Of a stretch of 64,000 nucleotides of DNA, positions 55,729 through 64,000 are shown one piece after another. Each line of letters begins with the position of its first letter. The first letter of the stretch is position 1. The notes under the pieces are model-generated. The model made no database searches. It was not told where the DNA came from and saw nothing but the letters and a program-made list of their open reading frames with translations. The position numbers were made by a program, and so were the translations under genes. The stretch is from Escarpia spicata (lineage: Eukaryota > Annelida > Polychaeta > Sabellida > Siboglinidae), in NCBI GenBank assembly GCA_963995525.1, contig OZ023217.1, positions 22,799,421-22,863,420 on the forward strand. Direction: 5' to 3'.

Positions 55729-56590
55729 ATGGCCCAAGTAAATGTGAATCTGCGCGGCTTGCATTTGAGAAGTTTGGTCATCGCAATGAGATTGACCAGA
55801 AGGACAGTCACCTGGCTGCAAGTGAATCGCCTGCTTGCAGCAAACCTCAACTGTCCGACGTGGCATGTCGTTGGGAGGTGACGGCTGCGTTGGCTGATGG
55901 CTACGCATGGCACTGTCCCAACCAGGCATGCTGGAAACGCTTTTCCATATGGCATGGTAACTTTTTCGCAAAAAGCCACGTCTCGCTGCAAGATCTTGCA
56001 CAATTTATGTACTGGTGGAGCATGGACAGCGTCGGGTATCCCACCATCCAGTCCGATCTCGGGATAGCTTCAGGGAAAACGCTGGTAGACTTGTTGACAT
56101 GTGCTCAACACATCCAGATCAACCCAGTACACATCAGCGGTGGCGGCCACACAGTTGAAATCGACGGAAGCAAGTTTGGGAAAAGAAAATTCAGTCGCGT
56201 ACTTCGCATCGACGGGGTATAGGTGCTTGGTGGCATCAACAGAGGGATGTCGCAACGCTGATTCCTATAATCCAGCAGTGGGTTCTGCCTGGTATGACGA
56301 TCATAACCAACGATTGGCATGCATACGACACCTTACAGCAACTTGGGTACACCCATAAGACCATAAACCAGAGCCAGCACTACGTGGACCCCAACGATGC
56401 GACACTCCACATGAACACCATTGAGGGCGTGTGGATGCAGGTGAAAAGGAAGTTCAAGAAGATGTCAGGATCGAGGAAGAATGGGCCGCTACTTGACACT
56501 TACCTCCAAGAGTTTATTTGGCGAAGGCGCTACGGGGATGCAACATTTCACCATATCGTGAACCACGTCGCCCAACTGTACCCCGTGTAG
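55729..56590 (+). pseudogene. Merlin (ISXO2/IS1595-like) DDE transposase, intronless, broken
   Basis: ATG 55729 starts MAQVNVNLRG; a shift near 55760 moves to the main frame. The N-terminal zinc-binding part is ADGYAWHCPNQACWKRF, then SIWHGNFFAKSHVSLQDL. The catalytic triad is kept: first Asp in HTVEIDGSKFGKRK, second in TIITNDWHAYDTLQQLGY, Glu in HMNTIEGVWMQVKRKFKK. It ends FIWRRRYGDATFHHIVNHVA. Breaks: the shift near 55760, TAG at 56220-56222 exactly where the family has Trp (DGV-W-VLGGI), and a shift near 56245. The family cuts and pastes DNA flanked by GG-starting inverted repeats. The gene lies centrally in the element with histone-like signals at both ends. Confidence 0.9.
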
Positions 56591-56619
56591 AGGACGAACA
56601 GGTCGAGAACAAAAACAAT

Positions 56620-56635
56620 GGCTCTTTTAAGAGCC
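56620..56635 (+). terminator. Histone-mRNA-type 3' stem-loop after the transposase
   Basis: GGCTCTTTTAAGAGCC: 6-bp stem (GGCTCT/AGAGCC) with TTTA loop, fitting the histone consensus GGYYYTT-TNARRRCC. It is preceded by A-rich AAAAACAAT, followed by AACCAAC, and starts 30 nt after the stop codon. In histone mRNAs SLBP binds this hairpin and the RNA is cleaved about 5 nt downstream instead of being polyadenylated. Confidence 0.7.
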
Positions 56636-56650
56636 AACCAACACTTCCCC

Positions 56651-56658
56651 AAAAGAGA
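56651..56658 (+). terminator. Histone downstream element-like purine block
   Basis: AAAAGAGA, 15 nt after the stem-loop. In histone pre-mRNA a purine-rich element at this distance pairs with U7 snRNA. Confidence 0.5.
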
Positions 56659-56954
56659 TTGCTACTATGCATATATGTTGACATTGATAAGAAAAGCACT
56701 AAGATATTAATATTATTTTAGAATGCGACCAAACCGTTAAAAACTGTATATTTCTACCACCATATTTCCCATCCCATATTCACATATCGTGTAAATATCA
56801 TTTATTCATTATGCTTAACAAGTAATGAACGTCCAAAAATGTATTAATATTATTAATACATATCTGATGGTAGCATTATATTTCATTAATTAAATAATGA
56901 TTTGTATTCATTTTCTTATCAAAAGAACATATTGGTGTACGTGCACACATACAC

Positions 56955-57425
56955 ACGGGAACACAATTATTGGCTATTCGTAAGACTTATTTTGTTTTTT
57001 ACATTGAATAGAAACCTTTCATTACCTGCAAACCATATTGATGATAATAATTATGCCTTAATTAAGCTACTTTTTAACAGAAACAATGCCAATATTATAA
57101 CTAGCACACACACTCGCGCCCGTATATATTAACAATATATTATATTTATATCGCGCACGAACATGCGTACAGTAATGATAGCGCCACTGTACAGAATTTC
57201 TGTGAAGCTCGATGCAATATCAATTTTACGGTAACCACAGAGCAACGGATAGTCGCCACCGTAGAAGTCGAGTTTTACTTGAGTTTGTTTTGTGAAATTT
57301 GATCGTTGTAGGAATAAAAAATATTTGTTTGGTAACGTAGTGTGCATATATGTATGTAAGATATGTCAGGAGAAGCGGCTGTAGGTGGTCGTTTTCATGG
57401 TTAGGTCAGAAAGTAAAAGATTGCC
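56955..57425 (-). repeat. Merlin right terminal inverted repeat
   Basis: Inverse copy of 54522-54996, ending AGAAAGTAAAAGATTGCC. Confidence 0.9.
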
Positions 57426-57433
57426 GGGTCTTG
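57426..57433 (+). repeat. Merlin target site duplication, right
   Basis: GGGTCTTG, identical to 54514-54521. Confidence 0.85.
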
Positions 57434-57692
57434 TGCCTAATAGTGTTCTCGCTGTCTATTTCCAATATAATGCTGAAAAAGTTAAAAACAAATGTTTTCA
57501 ACACACAAGCAGAACACATTACTGCTTTGTGATTGATTCTGGCTTTGAAAGTATTATTAATAGTTATGAATAATTATTGTATTTTCTATTATCACATACT
57601 TTAGGCCAATAACTATAGCAATAATTAATTTGAAGGCACTTTTGATGACCTTTCTAGTGAATAGTCTGACATCAAGTTTGTTTTGTTTACAG

Positions 57693-57749
57693 GGTAGAGA
57701 GTACAAACCAAATGTGCTTGAAGTTATTGGTGATAGCGTCGTTAAATTG
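57693..57749 (+). CDS. ABHD16A: ABHD16A exon (second by family comparison)
   Basis: TTTACAG before, GTAAGTG after; phase 0 at both ends; 19 codons REYKPNVLEVIGDSVVKL with an initial Gly. Confidence 0.75.
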
Positions 57750-60700
57750 GTAAGTGTCATTTGACGAGTTGTGCAGTACAATTTGTATTTTGTGTACATT
57801 ACCCCCAACTACTCCAGCAACGTATTAACAAAATCGGTTTCAAAGAATGAGGCTAAACACAATAGCATGTCCCTGTGTTGCCTGAATGCATTACTAATAT
57901 TATAATCATTTAGTAATTAGATGAAACAACCAACATGGCCAAAACCTTATCATAAACTGTTGATATATTATGTATGTTGTACAGTTTTTTTTTTAAAGTT
58001 ATATATCTGCTATTGTGCTTGGTGTTATTTATATATACATGTATATATATAATATATAGGTTTAGTTTAACAACAACATAAACAATGGCATACATATAAA
58101 CCACATCAGGCTCTTAGCCAGAAATAATTGTTTGCCAGGCTTGAATTAATCAAACTTGTGAGCCTTTCAGCACATGAACAGCTTGCATCAAAGCCAATCA
58201 CGTCAATCACAGCCATTATTGGCCAGTTTAGTTTTTTTCAATGACAAATCAGTGTCATTGGAGCCATTTATTTTATTAATACTGGTCCACTCGATTTATT
58301 TCTCTACCAGTTGTGATAATGATATTCATTAATGTGGGCCCATAGACTGGGAATTATCAGTTAATCTAGTGACCAGCTGGCCTCCTCTAAATTCCACTAG
58401 ACTTATCACTTATAATTACTGTCTTGGCCAGTCATCTGCCTGTCTTGAAGACAGGCAGACATTTCTCTGGCTAAGCACCTGAACCACAGTCTTGATGTTG
58501 AAAAGGTCATGAAGAAGTGTGTCCCTTGTGTAACACTTGCCCAGTTATTGTACTGTGCTTAATACAATATATGGCATGAATGCCACGAGAGAGACATAGC
58601 ATTTTCATTATCATTGCATAAATAACACCTGTATATATTATAACAATGTATGTATGGAAGTACTAATTTCTTGGTTTATTTCAAAAGACGTAGTTTTCTT
58701 GGATGAAACCTTTGTATCCAGGTGGCTAACGAACGCTGTGAAACAAAGCCTACCAAACTTCCTGTGAGGAAAATCGTGTCTGATGAAAAGCAAATTTATA
58801 TAAAATTATATGACTACACACACACACAATTTATAAGCAGTTTAAAACGCAGAGATAAATGTTTGTGTATGTTGCAGCTACGTTTCTGCTGGTCGGTGAC
58901 CTACTACAGCTCACCAGTGCTCCTAATAGTGCTCTACAGAAGAGGTATGGCACCAACACAATATGCACTATCAGTGTATCATATCAAGGAAAATGTTGTT
59001 TAATATAATACGTACAAAGCAGTATTTTCAATTTGAACGTGTCCTAATAATGATTATCACCCCGAGAATGGAACAAACATGGTCTTCTACTACTATTAGT
59101 ACTATTAATTGGCAGGTCAATTTTCGCTTTTTAACGCTTATGGAAGTTTACATAATGAAATCCCAACTCATTGAGTCCACGGCAGGTTTTTTCCATTTCC
59201 CTACATGGGATCTTTTTGCTTCCCCTGGCGTAGACACCAGATAGAAGGGACCAACGGCTCATAGTGTCTCGCTTTGGTATCCTGAGGTCGATCAGATTAA
59301 TACTGACTATGAACTGTTTAGTGGAGTAATTTACATTTTGTTTACACATTTGTCGGACAGCTGGTGTGTTTCTTGTTGTAGGAATATTCACGAGACAGAA
59401 CCTCTTCCATTACTTGCCACACGCTCTTGCCCTGAATGCTGTCATTATCATCGCCATCTTCATTAGAAGTAAGACGTTATCTTCATTCACATTGTTCAGG
59501 CATAAGTCGCCACAAACTTGTTTTCAAAGTGAAATGTTGAAAACTTGAAATTATTGTTTTCATCCAGTGGCAAAAAACAGCTATACCTGTTATCCTGCAA
59601 AAAGGTATATAATTGCCATTGATACGTTTGTAAATATAATTATAATAAGGTCATTGGTTTGTCAAGCATGATTTAGATAATCATTATTTCATATGCAGTT
59701 TTTGTAATCAAAAAAATAAAAATCCAGGTTATGAGTCTGTTGTTTTTTAATTACTTTTTTATAGTATGAAAGGTGTGTTAACTGACATTAAAGGGGCGTT
59801 TCTATTAGTTTTTTATTGTAAATTCATATTGTACAGCATAAACTGTATACATTCTAACTTACTGACCACCCAAAAATGAATGCACTGTCACTCAAATTCC
59901 CAAAAAGCAACCTTGGATAATTCCAAGAAGTTCATGACTTGGCGGGATTAGAGCCTCTGATGTCAATATGTCGTCATCATGGCTTATAACTACTTTATCT
60001 TTTTTATTTCATGCATTCTATTTATTATTATTATTTATTAATTGTAATCTCTTTTAACTTGTATCCTTTGTACATATATCAACACATGTTGTATGATTGA
60101 TGTAAATGGTGTATGAATGGCTCAGCCATCAAAAATAGTGAAAACTAAGTATGTCACCGAGTGGAAATAAAATTTCACATCTTTGAAAGCAGCGCACTGC
60201 AGTGTAAACAAACTGCTTCCAAAACACATACATTTTAAAAACAAATGGTTCGCTAAAACACATTTGAGTATGTCAAAAAAGTGTGACATGATTATTTTGA
60301 TAAAAAACAAATGGAAAAACTCCCTTTAAATACACTAAAAATAAAATAATAAAAATCATCATTGAATGGATTGATGATCTGGTTTCTCGGTTATTAATAT
60401 CATACATAATTACCTCTCAAGAAACCTGGATTCCAATCTGTTTATTTCAACTGCATCCCAGTCTTCTTCAGAAGAATGAAGTTACAGATGTGTCACGTGA
60501 CATCGGTCATGTGACACAAGCTGGAGCATGGGGAGAACTTGCACAGGAGGAAGATAAAGGAGGCGATAACCTTGACAGGGGAATCTTCATTGAACAGAGA
60601 TGCCGGCCAGAAGCTCCCACCAGTCCTGCTCCAGCTTGTGGCTTATGACCAATGTCATTTGACACATCCATAATTTCATTGTGCTGAAGAAGACTGTGTG

Positions 60701-63700
60701 ATATGGATGAAATAGACATTGGAATCCAAATTTCTTGAGAGGTAATTATGTCAAACACAAAAATTATGTGTTCTTATTGTTTGAATCAAATGAAACGGTG
60801 TGAGATTTATTCTGACTGCGTACTCTTGCAGCTGTCGGTCGCTACACAAATCAAGAGTACGTCAAATTCCTGAAGACGTTGTCATCGACAAAGAGCAGCA
60901 TGTCAACAAGAAACATGGTTGGTTCTGCCCCAAATTGTTGGGTTATTGTTGCCAAATTTGAGAACAGATGCCAAACTGATGTCGTTTCTATTGCTCGTGT
61001 TACGTTTGAGATTTCCTCTCAAGAACCCTCTGTGGGTAGGCTGCAGTACTTTCAAATGTACTTGAGTATAAGTGTTTCATAAGTATGGTTATTAGTACAC
61101 AGTACTCTCACAATATGATACATATTGCGATATTTTTTTAATGTAAAATGGTGTTAGTTGTTATGGCTGATGTAGAGTTGCCGTGACTAAATTTATATGC
61201 AAAGTTTTGAGCAGATGGTCCTAAAATCAGGAGTCATCATAGCAAGTATGCACTCACTGTCTTTTCTCAAAAGTTCATGTTTCATGAAAAAAGTTTTTAA
61301 ATTGTTCAAGTGAAAAGTTTAAAAACAACTCAAACATATTCAACGATGTGTTGCCCCTTCCTTATAATTTTGAAAACCATTCTCTGGTGTACGATCAGTA
61401 GCAAGTAGTGAGTTTGTGGATTTTTTCGTTTTCAGATTCTTCAAGTGTAAACTACAGTTAATATGATCAGTAACGTAATAGTTGTTTGGGACAAAATTTT
61501 AAAACTTCTTATATTTGGTTATCAGTATGTTATGTGCGTCTGGTGATGTTTGATAACACTTTGCTTTGTTTCGTCTTCAGAGCCACCTGTCAAAGTATGA
61601 CTTCGACTTCGGTCACTGGCCAATGACGTTCAAGTGTAGAAAGAGCAATGTTGTCATGTGAGTGACAAGGAAATACTTTTTTGTTTTTCAATCACAATCT
61701 ACAAAAAAAGACCCGTTTGTGAAGCCGAGCTACCGTAGCCGTAAGCCATAAAGTATCCACCAGATGGTGTTTGTTGCTTCAGCTCAGTCTGGCCTTTCTT
61801 GTGATTTTAATACCACTGGCCATTGTGCATGTGGTATCCAGTTAGTTCTAAACAAATTTTGTTTTAGTCCTGAGAAGAATTGGGAGGCGTAATGACACAC
61901 CCTCACTCCCCCCATCTAAACATGAAGCTCATGTCCACAGGCTTCATCTGTCAGACTGAAAAACTATTCTACCGTAAATTTTCGTGTAAAATATGCACCC
62001 CTACTTTTGCAAAATTCTTTACAAATTCCTATATTACCATGTATGATAGACATCCCAACTTTTGACATCAACCCTTCATTTCCCCACTTCTGATAGTTTG
62101 CTTGAAGTGCGGCTCAGGGTTAGCCACTGTCATTTCATAAAAGTTTGTGTGATGATCCTTGAATCCATACCACAATCATAAAAATGTCCCGTACACATTG
62201 CACGCGGCGATGTCACCTCACGAGTTGTGTCTATACAGTGATTATTTATGCTTTTACAACTACGAATGACCCCATGTGGATGTTTGTAGAACTACACGGA
62301 ACCCATAGCAGACTATCATAGGTTGTTTTCACCAAGATGCATGCGCCAAACTGTGTTACCACGAAACTATCTTTTATGAAACACGCATCTAGGATGTTTA
62401 CAGTGCATGATTGTATAAAATGAGTGGCGACGTTTCTTATGCTTTGCCTAAAGAGCTACATATCACGGAGCACATATTTTTGGCTAATATCCAGTCGGAG
62501 AACATTTTCTTTAGCACTAGCACCATGTATAATATGCACCTGGACTTTTAAGTAAAATATGGAGGGAAAAATGCGTATTATACACAGAAACTTATGGTAT
62601 GTGAATTTTGGAGTAAATGTAAACACAATTTGGATAGAATACTAGTTGTTTTTGCACAAATGAGGGTGGTCGACTTAGATTCTTGTCATTGCGCTATTAA
62701 GATCAATTTGGCTCAATCCCACAGGTGACCTTAATTACAAAGTGCAACTGCATTTCTAATAAATACATATTTAACACTGGCCAATCTAACTTGTGTAAGT
62801 ATAGGTGATCTTACTATGTATAGTGCTGGACCACTTTGGCCTTATTTGGCAAAATTGTGTCTGGACTCGGTCAAAAATAATCGAATAGCTTGTCCAATGA
62901 TTTAATATAAATTAAATAGCCAGTTTGAACAAGTGACCGGGCATGTCTTAGTCAGTATTAGAAAAATGCCATCTTTCTGTGAAATGAATCAGAAACAAGA
63001 CAACATTTGTATATTGAAGACAAATCTCTAATGCACCAACTTGTCCTTACAGAGAGAAGACACCAATGAACCATCAGAATCTGCTGGCTAACATCAAAGA
63101 TCTGCCATGTCGGATGCTAAGGTACGAATATATTTATTTCAGGTAAATCCCATAAGCAATTGGTATATATCAATGTAAAACACAGCTTTTAAAAGTAAAT
63201 ATAAGTTAGAAAATGTAAATAGATACAATAAAAAATAAGGTAATAAGTTAAAAAGTTAATACATAAACAAGTTATAAAAAGTATAATAAATAAATACAAT
63301 ATACAGCAATTCAGCCCAGTTAGTCGACAATATCTGTGTAAATGTACATTCATTTTATTATGTCGTCATTGTTAAGAATACGTTTTCTAAAACAAACAAA
63401 ATTCTTGCGAAATAGGGCGTCATGAAGTCCGTCAAGCTTTGACTTTGCCAACAATGTTGATAACAAAGTTATATATAATATATGAATTATGGCATGACAT
63501 CTCCTAGAATTCCTGCATACGGTTGTCACTTTTGTCATAAAAAAAACTCTTTGGGGCCAGAATTTCAACAAAATATACAACAGGATGTACAAACGCTGCT
63601 GGACAACCGGTCATGTGATTGATCATTGATGGGTCAGTTGAAGTTGATTTTGTGTTGCAGCTATATCGTCGCTCACACATTTGGTTGTATGTTACTGTAT

Positions 63701-63734
63701 CCCGGGGCCACATCTCTGGTGCAAGCTGTCATGG
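57693..63734 (+). CDS. ABHD16A: ABHD16A orthologue (phosphatidylserine lipase), N-terminal half in seven exons
   Basis: Seven exons with matching splice phases: 57693-57749, 58878-58944, 59382-59468, 60832-60917, 61581-61657, 63053-63121, 63661-63734. Joined they follow the N-terminal half of vertebrate ABHD16A: YKPNVLEVIGDSVVKL, FCWSVTYYSSPVLLIVLYRR, a membrane helix HALALNAVIIIAIFIR, VGRYTNQEYVKFLKTL, YDFDFGHWPMTF, LLANIKDLPCRML and SYIVAHTFGCMLLYPGAT. ABHD16A is an ER-membrane serine hydrolase that turns phosphatidylserine into lysophosphatidylserine. The alpha/beta-hydrolase core with the catalytic Ser-Asp-His lies beyond the window. The first coding exon was not found; it should lie upstream of 57693, where the Merlin element sits. 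All seen exons are intact, so the gene is probably live. Confidence 0.9.
57750..58877. other. ABHD16A intron
   Basis: Non-coding. A frame at 58722-58800 starting after a CAG reads VANERCETKPTKLPVR but has no place in the family alignment, so it is treated as intronic. Confidence 0.6.
58878..58944 (+). CDS. ABHD16A: ABHD16A exon with first membrane segment
   Basis: TTGCAG before, GTATGG after; ends in phase 1. The SVTYYSSPVLLIVLYRR part aligns to SISYYSSPF in the vertebrate protein. Confidence 0.9.
59382..59468 (+). CDS. ABHD16A: ABHD16A exon with second membrane segment
   Basis: TTGTAG before, GTAAGA after. Reads IFTRQNLFHYLPHALALNA then VIIIAIFIR; phase 1 in, phase 1 out. Confidence 0.85.
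59469..60831. other. ABHD16A intron containing a foldback MITE
   Basis: AT-rich non-coding DNA; the only structure seen is the element at 60405-60750. Confidence 0.6.
60405..60750. mobile_element. 346-bp foldback MITE in an ABHD16A intron
   Basis: Starts CATAATTACCTCTCAAGAAA and ends with its complement (TTTCTTGAGAGGTAATTATG). The arms of about 130 bp are imperfectly inverted: GATTCCAAT, AGTCTTCTTCAG, GATGTGTCA, GACATCGGTCAT and CACAAGCTGGAGCA occur in both. The centre is short and non-coding. No target duplication could be defined. Confidence 0.85.
60832..60917 (+). CDS. ABHD16A: ABHD16A exon VGRYTNQEYVKF
   Basis: CTTGCAG before; the donor ATG|GTTGGT is weak but gives phase 0, fitting the next exon. 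Reads VGRYTNQEYVKFLKTLSSTK. Confidence 0.9.
61581..61657 (+). CDS. ABHD16A: ABHD16A exon YDFDFGHWPMTF
   Basis: TCTTCAG before, GTGAGT after; phase 0 in, phase 2 out. Confidence 0.9.
61658..63052. other. ABHD16A intron
   Basis: 1.4 kb without coding features or recognised repeats. Confidence 0.6.
63053..63121 (+). CDS. ABHD16A: ABHD16A exon LLANIKDLPCRM
   Basis: CTTACAG before, GTACGA after; phase 2 in, phase 2 out. Corresponds to LLNRVKKLPCQI of vertebrates. Confidence 0.9.
63122..63660. other. ABHD16A intron
   Basis: AT-rich non-coding DNA. Confidence 0.6.
63661..63734 (+). CDS. ABHD16A: ABHD16A exon YIVAHTFGCMLLYPGA
   Basis: GTTGCAG before, GTGAGT after; phase 2 in, phase 1 out. Corresponds to YLVAHTLGRRMLYPGS of vertebrates, directly N-terminal to the hydrolase core. 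Confidence 0.93.
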
Positions 63735-64000
63735 GTGAGTGATCACAAACACCCTCCTTTTAGAATAGATACTTGGTTACACATACGGCATATATAATTG
63801 TAGTGAATGGTTTGAAAAAATTGAAATGTGTTTGAAATGAGAAATGACAAACACTTGGATTTTATTTTGTATACCGTCTTGATTTGAATGCCCTGTCTGT
63901 GTTGGATGATTGTGAAATGTTTTTGTGATAAGATGTTGAATTTCAATATCACCATTTGAAAAAATATGTTTGGTGAGTTTCTTCTGGATTCAGCAATGCA
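63735..64000. other. Start of the next ABHD16A intron
   Basis: Follows donor GTGAGT; no further exon before the window end. Confidence 0.6.

Larger units (their letters stand above)
54522..57425 (+). mobile_element. Merlin DNA transposon, complete with ends and target duplication
   Basis: 2904 bp. The ends are GGCGATCTTTTACTTTCTGA and, inverted at the right, GGCAATCTTTTACTTTCTGA. Terminal inverted repeats are about 470 bp (54522-54996 and 56955-57425), with roughly 85-90% identity by eye. Both sides are flanked by the same 8 bp, GGGTCTTG (54514-54521 and 57426-57433), the target duplication size typical for Merlin (8-9 bp). The single central gene is an IS1595/ISXO2-like transposase on the plus strand. 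The long inverted repeats each hold a TATAAATATAATATA block. The transposase is broken, so the copy is now immobile unless helped. Confidence 0.88.

Noticed and set aside
58722..58805. Possible extra ABHD16A exon (VANERCETKPTKLPVR)
   Set aside because: It follows a CAG, but the vertebrate protein has no matching segment and the exons on either side join in phase without it.
1..64000. CRISPR array or bacterial operon
   Set aside because: Tandem arrays here lack spacer structure, and introns and retroelements show animal nuclear DNA.

Overview
The window looks like nuclear DNA of a bilaterian animal, most likely a marine invertebrate. A multi-exon gene with GT/AG introns (an ABHD16A orthologue) fills the last 6.3 kb. 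An intronless 7TM receptor sits at 29.8-30.9 kb. Almost everything else is transposable elements: Ty3/gypsy, L2-, CR1-, RTE- and Jockey-type LINEs, tRNA-derived SINEs, Ngaro, hAT, Merlin, a Kolobok-like transposase and several foldback MITEs. I cannot fix the phylum; lancelet, mollusc, annelid or brachiopod would all fit.

Layout. 0-1.7 kb: 3' end of a gypsy element and a LINE endonuclease ORF. 1.7-9.6 kb: AT-rich DNA with MITEs, an RTE-type LINE (minus), a tRNA-derived SINE and a long (TA)n. 9.7-13.5 kb: a GTF2IRD2-like hAT transposon, itself hit by a 1.3 kb inverted-repeat element; the remains of L2-type LINEs and a SINE follow. 14-17 kb: two more LINE remnants. 17.25-24.71 kb: an end-to-end Ngaro (tyrosine-recombinase) retrotransposon with split direct repeats A1-ORFs-B1-A2-B2, encoding an SGNH hydrolase, Gag with a CCCH finger, RT/RNase H and a tyrosine recombinase. 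25.6-29.0 kb: near full-length L2 LINE (minus). 29.3-31.4 kb: the class A GPCR gene, its poly(A) signal and a 90-bp tandem repeat. 32.3-35.2 kb: CR1 LINE (minus) that lost its RT core; a related, opposite copy lies at 47.4-49.4 kb. 35.4-37.6 kb: a family-B DNA polymerase fragment and a broken P2X7 C-terminal-domain gene. 38.7-40.9 kb: a Kolobok-like transposase relic with an intron. 42.9-43.7 kb: a nested foldback repeat. 43.9-47.1 kb: a Jockey-superfamily LINE. 50.4-53.7 kb: a decayed, unrecognised minus-strand gene ending in a 21-bp minisatellite. 54.52-57.43 kb: a complete Merlin DNA transposon with about 470-bp inverted repeats and an 8-bp target duplication. 57.7-63.7 kb: seven ABHD16A exons.

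The most unusual signal is in the Merlin element. Its (now broken) transposase ORF is followed 30 nt after the stop by a histone-mRNA-type stem-loop and a purine-rich downstream element, and preceded by a cluster of CCAAT boxes and a TATA box with a very short leader. This is the layout of a replication-dependent histone gene on a transposase gene. The Ngaro structure (exact B1/A2 junction, TGATG coupling of RT and recombinase ORFs, SGNH ORF 5' of gag) is also well supported.
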